DNA of 64,000 bases from Nitzschia sp. DOCU1 (Eukaryota; Bacillariophyta; Bacillariophyceae; Bacillariales; Bacillariaceae). The notes under the pieces were generated by a model. It was not told the DNA's origin and made no database searches. It saw nothing but the letters and a program-made list of their open reading frames with translations. Of the stretch, positions 9,259 through 19,178 are shown piece after piece. The stretch is taken from the NCBI GenBank assembly GCA_951394045.1, contig OX595989.1:2294001-2358000 (forward strand), given 5' to 3'. The position numbers and the translations under genes were made by a program. Every line of letters begins with the position of its first letter. The first letter of the stretch is position 1.

Positions 9259-11394
9259 ATGGACGAGCTGCTTGCTTTAATGGATGGGGATGAATCACCT
9301 GGATGTCCGAATAATGCCGAACGCACGGGCCAAAATGACGCATCTGCGTTGGACCCGATGGAGGAATTTGCATCTCTGCTGATGGTAGGATCAAAGTCAT
9401 CGTCGTCTCCACCAGCGGAAACGAACCAAACAAGCAAGAAAAAGTCAACTTCAACTGCAACTGCTCCAGCGGTAGTCGCTACTGTTGGTGTGGATGAAAA
9501 GCTGGGCATTCGTATGATTAATCGTCAAATGTCAAGTTTGGACCTGCTGGATTTTATCACTACCGGCAGCCCCTACCATTCTCCTGCCAAAATAAGTGCC
9601 ATGAGCTTACAAGCTCTTTGTGGGATTTTGGTAGACCCACCTTCCATTGTCGATCGTGCCACGGTGGAGGGTCGAACGTATGCAAGCACCGTCGGCATTG
9701 TGTTTGAAAATTCTGGAACCAAAACGTCGAGCAAAGGTGGAGCCTTTACTATTTTGACGATTGGAAGTAATTTGGAGTCGGGACCCTGTTTGTCTATATT
9801 CTTGTTTGGATCGGCATACACAAAGTATTGCCGGACTTGTCAAGCCGGTAGCGTTGTGGCGGTCAGTAATCCAAAACTATTACCAGCTCGCAATGACAAC
9901 AAGGGAGGAGGAGGCCGATTTGATACGAGAATTTCCATGTCGGTACACGATCAATCACAGCTCATTTTTGTCGCCAAAGCCCGAGACTATGGAGTATGTA
10001 AAGCCACGGTCGGTCGAAAGCAACCCGACGGAACCTGGAAAAGCAATGCTGGCACTTGCAGAAATTACATTGACACTCGCATGGGAGATTATTGTCCCCA
10101 ACATGCCAAACAACAGAGAGATAAGGAACGAGAAAAGAATCGCCTCGCACATTGTTCGAACATGCGTGGCATGGGAGGAGTTTCAACTGTACCCAAGACA
10201 AAGGCTGGTAACCTCGTTCAGCAACACAAGGCCAACAAAGTGCAGGCAACAGTTCAGGCACCAAGAGGTAACTGTAGCATTGGCGGTGAGAATCGCTTTT
10301 TGATGGGCAATCGATCAGTTGGTGCTGGAAAACAGAATATTGTCACACCCAATAACAACCTCTCGAAAAGTACTGGGAATCGGTTTCTGAACCCCGGAGC
10401 GCAGACGGCACAAACGAACACCAAAGTATCTGCACCTGCTGGGAGGGGCATCGCTTCTTTGGACACGAAGAAAAAAGAAAATCCGTCAACGAACAACAAG
10501 AATCCGTACATCACCCGCAAGCCAAACAGTACCTCAAAAGCACCTTCGATGACCAAACAAAAGGATGCATTACCAAAACAGACAAGGGCTACTACCCCGG
10601 CAACCGGAGATTGGATGAATGAGGCAGCGTCAAAACGAAAGCCGATTGCCTCATTGAACAAATACCTTCCTGATGGCGATCGATCGCGAAAGATTAGCAC
10701 TGTGGGTGGTGGGTTCGATGGCTCTGTCCCAGTCCCACAGCCCAAGCTTTTTGTCAATCAAGCTGTCAAAGTTTCCACCCGAGGAAATGAAGTATCTCTG
10801 GCCTCCAAGCTAGCACAGGAAGAGCGTGAAAGGCAGAAAATCGTGGAAAGCCAGGCCATTTTGGCAGAGAGACTTCGAGAACGAAGAGCTGGGGAAAATC
10901 GGAACGACGCTCCAGACAACAAAGTCGGTTCAAATCAACTCAAGGGAAGCAAAATGAAGACATGTGCATCGGGCAATGCGTTTCTAGACTCCATCCAGGT
11001 CGACGATGTGGAGGCAGTGCTGAATGCTAAAAGCCAATTTGCGTCGGAAGCGGACGCTGAAGACTATGCCAAAAGCCGTCAGCGTATCGTCGAGTTGGAG
11101 CAATTGGAGACCAAGCAAACCAAACGAAAAGATGCCAATAAGCGTGACAAGGAAAATCAAAAGATTCAAGTGGAGTGGGTTTGCCGAACTTGTCTGCATG
11201 CTCCTCGCTTTACCAGCCGACCAACAGAGTGCCTCAGGAACGGTCATGAAGTGAAGAAAACACGGATTGTGAAGGAGATGATTACCAAAGCCGATGAAAG
11301 GACGCGGTTGAACGAGAAAGGGTCCAAAGATGATGGTTTTATACTCGGAAGAGGTTTAGAATGGAGCAAAAACCGATTCAACGATAACAATTAA
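9259..11394 (+). CDS. MCM10: MCM10-like DNA replication initiation factor
   Basis: Single exon, ATG in a purine-rich context at 9259, 711 residues. MCM10 binds the MCM2-7 helicase and DNA polymerase alpha and activates replication origins. After an acidic, Ser-rich N-terminus, residues of about 85-210 form the OB-fold, seen as the LFGSAYTKYCRTCQAGSVV core. The adjoining CCCH-type zinc finger is at about 247-282 (Cys in GVCK, Cys in GTCRN, then YCPQH), which is the hallmark of MCM10. The middle is low-complexity and basic. A second Cys/His cluster near 639-662 (WVCRTC ... ECLRNGH) matches the position of the C-terminal MCM10 zinc motif. Nuclear location is expected. Confidence 0.88.
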   Translation: MDELLALMDGDESPGCPNNAERTGQNDASALDPMEEFASLLMVGSKSSSSPPAETNQTSKKKSTSTATAPAVVATVGVDEKLGIRMINRQMSSLDLLDFITTGSPYHSPAKISAMSLQALCGILVDPPSIVDRATVEGRTYASTVGIVFENSGTKTSSKGGAFTILTIGSNLESGPCLSIFLFGSAYTKYCRTCQAGSVVAVSNPKLLPARNDNKGGGGRFDTRISMSVHDQSQLIFVAKARDYGVCKATVGRKQPDGTWKSNAGTCRNYIDTRMGDYCPQHAKQQRDKEREKNRLAHCSNMRGMGGVSTVPKTKAGNLVQQHKANKVQATVQAPRGNCSIGGENRFLMGNRSVGAGKQNIVTPNNNLSKSTGNRFLNPGAQTAQTNTKVSAPAGRGIASLDTKKKENPSTNNKNPYITRKPNSTSKAPSMTKQKDALPKQTRATTPATGDWMNEAASKRKPIASLNKYLPDGDRSRKISTVGGGFDGSVPVPQPKLFVNQAVKVSTRGNEVSLASKLAQEERERQKIVESQAILAERLRERRAGENRNDAPDNKVGSNQLKGSKMKTCASGNAFLDSIQVDDVEAVLNAKSQFASEADAEDYAKSRQRIVELEQLETKQTKRKDANKRDKENQKIQVEWVCRTCLHAPRFTSRPTECLRNGHEVKKTRIVKEMITKADERTRLNEKGSKDDGFILGRGLEWSKNRFNDNN

Positions 11395-11505
11395 AAAAGT
11401 CAGCTTCCAAAATGTTTCAGGGATTTTGTCATGTTTCGAAATATGTAAGCCATGTTCGACGCATTCAGTCCGCACGGAGCGTTTGCAGCAGATCAACCCA
11501 GACGT

Positions 11506-12076
11506 TTAATGGGCCTCTTTCTCGCAGTGTTCCTTGTACGCCGCCTCGTCCAAAAGAGATTCAAGTTCCGATGGGTCGGAAATTTCCACCTTGATAAACC
11601 AAGCCCCAGCTTCTGCCTCACTGTTCACCATTCCAGGTTCATCGCTCAAAACAGTGTTCACCTCAACAACCTTTCCAGACACAGGGGCGTAAACATCCGA
11701 AGCAGCCTTCACGGATTCGACGCTTCCAAAGGAGTCCCCCTTTTCGTATTCATCCCCGATGTCGGGAAGATCGACAAAGACAATATCTCCTAGAGCAGCC
11801 TGGGCAAAGTCCGTAATACCACAAGTGCCGATCTTTCCATCCACCTTGATATACTCGTGAGCTAATATTGGTGCAAACAAGAGAGAGAGAGTATAGAATG
11901 ATGAGAATGAGACAGCTTCCAAACCGACAAGGAGCGGCCACCCAGCAGCAGCAAAACTCACCCGGAGTGAAATAACTCGTAAAGCGAACGGCGCCGGCGG
12001 CAGGTGCAATCTTGGTGCGAATTCCGTGCTGGACAGCCGTTCGGACAAAGCTACGGGCGAAAAGACTAGCCGACAT
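11506..12076 (-). CDS. GCSH: Glycine cleavage system H protein, mitochondrial
   Basis: Two exons on the minus strand, 12076-11962 and 11861-11506, phase 1, with a 100-nt GTGAGT...TTAG intron, give 156 residues. The H protein shuttles the methylamine intermediate between P, T and L proteins on a lipoyl arm; in algae it serves photorespiration. The N-terminus is Arg/Ser/Ala-rich with no acid residues, a typical mitochondrial presequence ending near residue 34. Mature sequence starts with the family motif YFTPAHEYI. Lys90 in the GSVESVKAASD motif is the lipoylation site. The open frame runs upstream through the intron and past the true start, so the unspliced frame is misleading. Confidence 0.93.
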
Positions 12077-12296
12077 TGTGATACAACAAGTAATCTACGA
12101 GACCGAAAGAAACAGGAAAGGGTCAAATGGACTGAGGAGGATGAGCGCCAGAGGTTGATGGCAAAACACGAAGTCGCAATCTTCGTGCACCACAAACGGC
12201 AGCGCAACCATTTTGCCGACGATCTTTCCCTTTCTTGGAGGGAGAAACACGCGCGCCGTTCTCTCGTGGATGCGCGGGATTTCCGATTTCTAAGCG

Positions 12297-13953
12297 ATGA
12301 CGTCATTCCCATTTCCGTCTTGCCATCGAACGACACGCGACAATCGACTTCACCGACTAAACATGACATCGGATCTCCGAGCACGCGGAACCCCATTTCT
12401 TTCCCTTCACCACCGCCAGCGCGCTGTCTGGTCAGTCCAACATTCCATCGTGGTGCTTTTGGCAATGACATGTAATGCAAGCTCTTTCCCGGTAGTAACG
12501 CATCAGACAAAGCTGGAAACGGTTGCCATGAGTACTGGACTGCATGCCCGTAAAAGGGTGCAACATGACCTTGAGGGTAGTGAACGCTCGTTAAACGCTT
12601 CGCCACAGGCACCACGAGATGATCACAAGGCACGGCCTCGATGCCTGCCTCGATTTTTTCGAAGTGAACTTGGGTATGCCGTTGAAGTGACTGTCGGATT
12701 CCTGGTATGTGGTATGTTTCTTGGTTTCTTTATCCTTCATCACCAACATCGAAAAGTGGTCCTTCAAGTAATGACCAACCCAATGGCACACGCAGGGGCT
12801 GCTTTGAGGGGCCGAGTCGGTTTTCGGCATCACTTTTATTCGGGGCATCCCAGGACCGTCACGGTGGTAATGCCCAGTGTAGTGAATCCAGGTGGCCGCC
12901 AAAAGAGACTAGACTCGATCTTCGAAACGTGGGGCCCATCCGCAAGGGCTGTGTATGTGGTGCACAACGTCAGCGAGTTTCCTCAGGGCCATCATGCCGT
13001 TCTGGGAGAAGATTCTAGTCCCGAGGATCCATACTCGTATCCACAGCTTTTGCTGGTTCCACCTTCAATCTCCTTTGATGACGGGTTGCCTCGTTTAAAC
13101 TATGTCATTCGGGCCGTGCATCAGCGGATTAATCCAGATTTTGCATTTTTCGTCAATGACCACACCTTTGTCATTCCAGAACATTTGTGCAGGTATCTGG
13201 AGCACCGACATTCGAGCGAGGACATGTACGATGGGCACGCCATGAAGAATCAGGAAGATGTCTTTAATTCGGGAGCAGCTGGGTACATTTTATCACGCGA
13301 AACAATGCGGAAACTTGTCAAACGATGGGATGCTGAAGACGAAAATTGTGTCGTCAAGGATGATAACAAGTGGCTTCAGGGAAATCCTGGCCTGGTGACA
13401 ACGAAATGCCTAAAGGAATCACTGAACGTTGAAGCAACAGATACACGGCATCATGGAAAGTTTCATCGGTTCCATGCGTTTCCCATTACTCGATTGGTAA
13501 CGGGCGCAGTCGATGAGTGGTATAAGAAGAAGCATGAAGTAAGTTGCTGGTGCGATTCGTGACGACTGGCTGAATGTTTCCACGTACTCACTGATAGGGC
13601 CACATTGGTCATGAACTATGTTGCAGGGAATGCATCAGCTGATGAAAACGGACGAGTCGTACAATACCCTGTTGGAAGGAGCCGATTGTTGCGCTGCTGA
13701 TACCATTAGTTTCCACTATGTGGAGTACAGAGAATCTCGAGCACTGTTTGCGACTAGGGACGCTTTGCTGAAGAACCCACACATGACGGATCATGAGATT
13801 AAAGCCTTGATGATTGCTGAATGGCCTCGAAAGCGCGAAGAAATCGGTGGCTATTCAAGGGGGCTCCCTAATGAGTCCGACATTGAAGGTTGGAAACCTT
13901 TGATTGAAGTGATCCGAAAGATGTCTTCTAGAAGTACGCAACGCGAGTGCTAG
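12297..13953 (+). CDS. GT31-like glycosyltransferase (core-1 GalT / Cosmc type), type II membrane protein
   Basis: Two exons, 12297-13538 and 13627-13953, phase 0, 88-nt intron with GTAAGT and TTGCAG; 522 residues from the first ATG. In-frame ATGs at 12363 and 12528 are alternatives; 12528 would still leave about 50 residues before the single membrane helix (VTVGFLVCGMFLGFFIL). The lumenal part resembles the C1GALT1/GT31 fold: VTVVMPSV, RQKRLDSIFETWGP, LPRLNYVIRAV, then FFVNDHTFVIP where active enzymes have a DDD-type metal motif, then FNSGAAGYILSRE. The second exon ends with a Cys pair, ADCCA, and a FHYV motif. The metal site reads N-D-H, so catalysis is uncertain. Golgi location expected. 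Confidence 0.75.
12298..12305. promoter_or_regulatory. Palindromic CRE (TGACGTCA)
   Basis: A perfect 8-bp CRE lies 222 bp upstream of the H-protein ATG and 58 bp before an in-frame ATG of the glycosyltransferase gene. It overlaps the most upstream candidate ATG of that gene (12297), which weakens that start. CRE-type sites bind bZIP factors; in diatoms they respond to CO2/cAMP. Function is inferred. Confidence 0.4.
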
Positions 13954-14273
13954 ACTACGTACTAGAGATCACAATGGCAAATGTCTGTAGACTCTAGCTT
14001 AACATAGAAATCCCTGATTTAGCGTGAGTAATGCCTCTAATAACCGTAGCACTTCTTGTGCACATGGTGGCTATGTGAGGAAGTGGGCGCCGGCTCAAGA
14101 TGAGCCCGCTGCTGCTACATATTCCAGACTTGTCCTTTGTGCAGGAGGCTTGTACTTCTCAGGAGGACGGCGGCTCAGAAGTTAGCAGATACACCGAGTA
14201 GGTGTGTTTCAAAAATTGAGGCAGTAGTGAAAGCTCCAGCAATCACAGAGCCTCTCGCAAGCAGCTATACCGT
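13954..14273. other. Short convergent intergenic region
   Basis: 320 bp between the stop codons of two converging genes. It should hold both 3' ends. I see no coding or RNA signal. Confidence 0.4.
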
Positions 14274-14894
14274 TCATTTTGATCGTGTGCTTGAGGAGCT
14301 GTTCTGCCTTTGTACTCCCCGAATTCGTGTTTTCTCTGACTGCGACCTGGTGGGGCGATTCGTAGCACCGTGCACAAACTCTGCATCTTTCTTGGCGGCA
14401 AGAAATGCCACCATCGCATTCTGTGCTGCAGACTCCAGGCAAACTCTAGCCAGGGCAAACGAGCTGAATCTCCCTTCTCTCCACTGCTTCTCCTGTTCGC
14501 CAAGCACAGCGTCCCAAGACGCTTCGATACTCTGGCGCTTCCGTCTCGCCCCAGTTCGGGTGCGAGTTTCGAGCCCCCGGCTGCAAAGCTCGTCATCGCA
14601 TTCGAGGGACCCCATGCCTCGCTCCATCATCTTGATAATAAAGAGTTGCGACTTTTTGGATAATTCATACTCCTCTTTCGTATACCATAGTGATGATACA
14701 TCGTCCTCTGTCAGTGTTATCTTCGGAGCGATCACCTCCACCAGCACTTCATCGCGCACGAAGGTGACACTTTTTCGTTTCGTTCTTCCCGGTGGAGAAC
14801 TGATGCTCTCTATGGTACTCCTCGGTGATGGACAGACCATTTCAAATGGTAACGTCGGGGCTGTCGCTGCTTCTGGTTTTAATCTCTCTCGCAT
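14274..14894 (-). CDS. Uncharacterised protein, KSV(T/S)F / RGLExRTxxGARR family, copy 1
   Basis: 206 residues from the ATG at 14894; the frame extends upstream only to a GTG. No known domain is recognised. It shares an ordered set of motifs with the plus-strand gene at 16054: a basic KSVTF, then LWYTKEEY, then SRGLETRTRTGARRK, then a Trp-Asp-Ala-Val helix ending QWREG. The first motif fits the RVxF consensus for docking to protein phosphatase 1 (inference). The protein is mostly charged and probably soluble, with predicted helices after LWY. The C-terminal 30 residues are Arg/Ser-rich. The gene runs divergently from its paralogue 1.16 kb away. Confidence 0.65.
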   Translation of the reverse strand: MRERLKPEAATAPTLPFEMVCPSPRSTIESISSPPGRTKRKSVTFVRDEVLVEVIAPKITLTEDDVSSLWYTKEEYELSKKSQLFIIKMMERGMGSLECDDELCSRGLETRTRTGARRKRQSIEASWDAVLGEQEKQWREGRFSSFALARVCLESAAQNAMVAFLAAKKDAEFVHGATNRPTRSQSEKTRIRGVQRQNSSSSTRSK

Positions 14895-16053
14895 TGTTGT
14901 GTCCCTGGTATAAACTCTTCGTGTTTTGGTGAGGTTTGTGATGAAGGAACTCGCCACTACTTTGTTGCCTCAAATAGTATTTTGCCACCACGGACTCTCC
15001 CCGCTCATCCCATTTGAGTCACCACGTCTTGGGGGCTCGCTCTGCGTGCAAGAGAAGCATAAAAGTTGCCATTTCATGGACTTGGGAAGCAAAAAGAACT
15101 CAACAGCGACACGTGTCTCTTAAGTTAGAAAGTGTCCTAAAGTTGGGTTTCTTAACAGGATGATAGTTCACTGCACAAATAATTAAGGTAAGGGAACAAG
15201 CGCGAAGGAACACTTAACAACGACCAACAGTACACTTTTCTACTGGAATCCTACACTCGTCTTTCTGGCGTCCTATCATCGACGAAAGTCGTTGGTCCGG
15301 CTCGATCGCGTTGACAAGTTACTCGTGACTCTGTATATGCCTTTCTAATATATATGGCAAGAAAAATATGCCTTTCAATGTCGCCCTCAACTCGCGTTCT
15401 GCCGTGCACGATCAGACCACCACCGACGATGAGAATCATAGTATAATTGTAGTATGGTATGTGGCATCTTGCGTACAAAAGATTCCGCGATAGTTTCTTT
15501 GACATTCTTTCAATAATTCGCCAGGCATATCGTAACAAAACTGCCTGGCTGGCTGTCCGGTGCCGAACCATGAGGAGTCAGAGGCAATCGAGTTGGTCGA
15601 GCCAGTCACTCGAGGCGAATGCACCTTGGCGAAACGAAGGCGAAGTGCGAACCAAAACGAAAATGGTTGGTGCGACTTTTTTGCTTTATGTGTTTCATCA
15701 CAGCCCGCAGCGCAAATTGACAAAAAAGGCCGAAAAGTCATTTGCAACACAAGAGTTCCAACCAACTCTCTGCTCTACCCCCTCATGGAAAGGGGAGATA
15801 GAGTGCGCTACCATTCATTTTAACACACTCATCGTCTTTCATTATTTGCTGCGTCCCCGGATAATTGAAAATATCGGCGCATCCTCTCCGTCTATTGAAG
15901 CCTACTGGAGTTCAAGAGTCCCGACACCACTGGGGAATGAGCAACCGATGGTGTGAATCTACCATCTGAGAAGAAGAATCAACGTCACACCACCTACTCA
16001 AGGAGTCCCAGCCGGTATTTTATTTCACTTCGTAGATTTTCTTTATTGGGCCC
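14895..16053. other. Divergent intergenic region between two paralogues
   Basis: 1,159 bp between head-to-head paralogous genes, so probably carries both promoters. Open frames at 15251-15571, 15436-15765 (minus) and 15459-15956 (plus) overlap each other antisense and have no domain. No RNA gene, repeat or mobile element recognised. Confidence 0.4.
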
Positions 16054-16581
16054 ATGCCACCTCATGCAATTCAGACTGGGAAGGAGTGGGATGTTGGTGG
16101 TGTGGAACCAAAAAGCACTCTTGCCCGCAAAGACATGGCCGAAGCCCCAAGAACGAAAAAGTCGGTCTCGTTCCAGGATACCATCACATATCGAGAGATC
16201 TGTCCTCTTGACCAAATCAGCAGGGATGAAATCCGGAGCGTCTGGTACAGTGACGATGAATACGCCAAGATGAAAAAGGCCGTTAGTAATACAGTTAAGA
16301 AGGCCGAAAAGGGAGAGGCTGTGGATGAGAGCAAGGGTCTAACTATGCGTGGACTAGAAGGGAGAACCAAATTCGGTGCACGGAGAAGAAAGAACAACAA
16401 AGCTGCTGCACTTGACGCTGTTTGGAAGGTTCAAACAGAGTTTTGGAGGAAGAAAATGGATCAGCCTCTTGCCATCGCCGCAGCCTATCGGCCGCATTCG
16501 GTCCATGCAAAATATCGAGCCCTTGAATCAGCGCACACGGACGAAATATATGTCAATGAACACGTTCGGGATAAGAAGTGA
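16054..16581 (+). CDS. Uncharacterised protein, KSV(T/S)F / RGLExRTxxGARR family, copy 2
   Basis: Single exon, 175 residues, ATG at 16054 (a second in-frame ATG at 16135 gives 148 residues that still contain every shared motif). The motifs are KSVSF, SVWYSDDEY, MRGLEGRTKFGARRR and a LDAVWKVQTEFWRKK helix, in the same order and spacing as in copy 1. Identity outside these motifs is low, so the duplication is not recent. The KSVSF element fits the PP1-docking RVxF consensus. No signal peptide or membrane helix. I recall similar proteins in other diatoms but cannot name a function. Confidence 0.68.
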   Translation: MPPHAIQTGKEWDVGGVEPKSTLARKDMAEAPRTKKSVSFQDTITYREICPLDQISRDEIRSVWYSDDEYAKMKKAVSNTVKKAEKGEAVDESKGLTMRGLEGRTKFGARRRKNNKAAALDAVWKVQTEFWRKKMDQPLAIAAAYRPHSVHAKYRALESAHTDEIYVNEHVRDKK

Positions 16582-17089
16582 GCCGTTGTGGTGGTTCGCG
16601 ACAGAGGTTTGTACTTTGGATTACAAGGTATGGTCGTTGTTCGACCAAATTGACGACAAATTTGGACGATGACATTTTTCGCACTGTCGAAGTTCACCTA
16701 AATATGAACGTGGTGAACCGATTCCCTGATCTCCCACCTTGGGGGGCAGCATGCTGCTAAGTCGCTGGTTTCGTTCGAACCGAAGGCTTTGCGACCCCGA
16801 GATGCCAGGAGATTGTCCTAGACTTTCAGAATAGAGAAACCAGTGCAAGCAGTTGATACATAGCACGACTTAGTACCAAGTGCACAATTCGAGGCGTAAA
16901 GATTGTTGAAAGAGTCATTTCGGCATTTGAAGCACTCCGTAGTAACCTTTGTAGCTGGTGGTTACTGTCGTACGTGCATACTAGATATTATTTGACTTGA
17001 TGACTTCGACATCGATGGTATTGCGTTTGACGTAATCCGCGCCTTCTTCCTTTGGATTGCATTCATTCTCTCGATCTAGATCGTGAAAC
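16582..17089. other. Intergenic
   Basis: 508 bp between the copy 2 stop and the 3' end of the small minus-strand gene. Short frames on both strands without domains; a lone TGACGT lies near 17025. Nothing else supported. Confidence 0.35.
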
Positions 17090-17594
17090 TTAAGCTTCAT
17101 CTGACAACTCCTTGCAACGACGCTTCAGTAACGCTGAAATTCTTGCTCTGGTCCTACGAACGGCGCCGCAGCGTCGTGCGACTTTGTCGAGGATCTGCTG
17201 TACTCGTTCTTCCTCATCCATCCCTCTACGGTGGCGAATCACGAAGATCACTGCCTCGATGAATAGGTCGACCTCCTCTTCAAAGTTCAAACTAGCTGTG
17301 AAATGGATTCCTATCCACTTTTTCTCGTAGTAGGGCGGTAAAGAGGGAAGATGGCGATTCGTGACTCACACTCGTGAACAAATTCCAATCATCAAATTTC
17401 CCGCCAATTTCACTATCGGAGAGGACGCAGCTCGTCGCTCCCATCATCACCGATGTTCTGTTGATACCCCACGCAAGTCGGTATCTTGTTGGTTTTGATG
17501 AAAGGGAACCGACGACAAGCTTCGATTGCATAGCATTATTGCCACCATCGCTGAATTTGAACGTGCTGCGCACAATTGCTTGGATTTGGTGCAT
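17090..17594 (-). CDS. Hypothetical protein, two exons
   Basis: Not recognised. A model of two exons, 17594-17372 and 17295-17090 (phase 1, 76-nt intron ending TTTCACAG), gives 142 residues. The donor GTGTGA is weak; the stronger GTGAGT two bases on would break the frame. Exon 1 reads as an alternating hydrophobic/polar segment, perhaps beta strands; exon 2 is an acidic helix followed by a basic, Arg/Lys-rich helix that ends CKELSDEA. Splicing is supported by intron length like that of its neighbours and by both frames staying open, but no family supports it. It starts 76 bp from the divergent RsmE gene. Confidence 0.4.
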
Positions 17595-17670
17595 AAACGG
17601 AAGAAGATCTTCCAATTTTTTTGCTCGAAAACGCCTTCGGCAAACTTGAGATTTCCTTTATATCTGACAG

Positions 17671-18690
17671 ATGCGACCTGAAGTCTCCTCTACGAAATTG
17701 ATACAGCTTATCTGTTGTCTTTGGATGTTGTCATCCGTTAAGTCCCTTCAGTTCGGAAGAAAACTTCGAACAGCATGCTTACACACCACCACGATTCGTC
17801 ATCTTAATCGATTCCTTTTTGACCCATCCGAAGTGACGGCTGACTCAGAAATTTCTCGTGTCGTTTTGGGAAAAGAAGATTATCGAACAGTACACGCCGC
17901 GAAGATTTTGGGTCTGAAAAATGGAGATACTATACGAGCTGGGGTTGTGATGGATCCCAATGTCGAAGGGCAACTGGAAGGACTGACGACGGATGGGGCA
18001 TCCGTGGAATGGATCCCCGAGGGCAAAGTCAAAAAAGCAGAAGTTTTAAAGAATGGTGATCCTCCGGGATCTTTGTTGATTCGGCTTCACGATTTGGCCC
18101 CAGTACGTAGTTCTTCCGATCAGATGTTGGTGAGCTTGATCTTGGCACTGCCGCGACCACTCCAACTCGGTCGGATGCTTCCTATGATTTCTCAAATGGG
18201 GGTCGATCAACTGGTCTTGACGGGGTCAGCTAAAGTCCCCAAGGATTATTTTGGGTCCCACCTTTTCCGAAAACCCGAAGTACTTCGAGAACGATTAATC
18301 GAGGGGTTGTGTCAAGCTGGTGATGTTCGGTTGCCAAAGGTGCACATGAACAAGAACTTGCGAGATTTCCTCATCAACGATCTGGATCGTTTATTTCCAC
18401 CAAACGAGTATGCTCGGGTGCTAGCTCATCCTCAGCGTGCCACCGACACCGGTGAGCCACTGCGTATGGGAAACGTATCCTTTCCTGCCGGTGCGGGACC
18501 GTCCAAGCTAGTAGTTGCTGTTGGTCCCGAAGGTGGATGGACGGAACCAGAGGAGTTGGATCGATTCAAAGCTCTTGGTTTCCAGCAAATTACTCTCGGG
18601 ACCCGCACTTTGCGAAGTGACTGTGCCGTGGTAAGCTTGTTGACCTTGGCGCACGAAGTTTGCTACGAAAATAGCATGAAGCACCTGTGA
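17671..18690 (+). CDS. RsmE-type 16S rRNA (m3U1498) methyltransferase, organellar
   Basis: Single exon, 339 residues, ATG at 17671. RsmE methylates N3 of uridine 1498 of bacterial-type 16S rRNA using SAM, so the protein should act on plastid or mitochondrial ribosomes. The N-terminus has a hydrophobic stretch (LIQLICCLWMLSSV) followed by a basic region with SLQFGRK, compatible with a plastid bipartite presequence. The mature part starts at about residue 45 (RFLF, the PUA-like domain). The SPOUT methyltransferase signature lies at the C-terminus: VAVGPEGGWTEPE and then ITLGTRTLRSDCAVVSLL, where bacterial proteins usually have LRTETA. The trefoil-knot SAM site is therefore present. Confidence 0.9.
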   Translation: MRPEVSSTKLIQLICCLWMLSSVKSLQFGRKLRTACLHTTTIRHLNRFLFDPSEVTADSEISRVVLGKEDYRTVHAAKILGLKNGDTIRAGVVMDPNVEGQLEGLTTDGASVEWIPEGKVKKAEVLKNGDPPGSLLIRLHDLAPVRSSSDQMLVSLILALPRPLQLGRMLPMISQMGVDQLVLTGSAKVPKDYFGSHLFRKPEVLRERLIEGLCQAGDVRLPKVHMNKNLRDFLINDLDRLFPPNEYARVLAHPQRATDTGEPLRMGNVSFPAGAGPSKLVVAVGPEGGWTEPEELDRFKALGFQQITLGTRTLRSDCAVVSLLTLAHEVCYENSMKHL

Positions 18691-19178
18691 AATGAGCTTG
18701 ATCTAATTGGTGTCCCAGGATGAAGAAAGACAATAGCTCAAGGATGCATGGAGGAGACTGCAGCTCAACCGTCATGCCATGCGCTGAGCTTTGCCCTCCA
18801 TTCTCCCTACTCTTGTGTATGCGATCGGTTCAAAAAGCCAGAATAATGTTACCAGCTACCCCCGGCGAGGAATACTGTCCACATAGCGGGGGCCGCCCGA
18901 CTTACTTTCTAACCGTAGTGAACAAAAAAGGTCGGGTAGATGTAGTCATAGCAAATGAAATAGTAGGTAAAAGCATCGAACAGTATAAAGCCGTCGATAG
19001 TTTTGATCTATCTTGGCCAGAATAGTCGACTAACTTGACTTTTTGGTCTAATTGGTCGATCCGTGTTTAACGGATCGCGCGAACCGCTGTCACGTAAACC
19101 TCCGTACTGAATCGAATCCAACATGAAAGTGTGTTGAAGACAAAAAATCGACTCCTGCACGTGACTCCCGCAGGCACG
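18691..19178. other. Intergenic
   Basis: 488 bp between two plus-strand genes. A 101-codon frame at 18720-19025 has no domain and I do not call it. It should hold the RsmE 3' end and the promoter of the seven-helix protein gene. Confidence 0.35.

Noticed and set aside
11506..12633. A 375-residue minus frame as one long protein
   Set aside because: The part above 11,862 is intron, exon 1 in another frame, and promoter; splicing gives a normal H protein.
16730..16810. GTTCGAAC-containing stretch as a tRNA T-arm
   Set aside because: No matching acceptor stem, D-arm or A box could be found around it on either strand.
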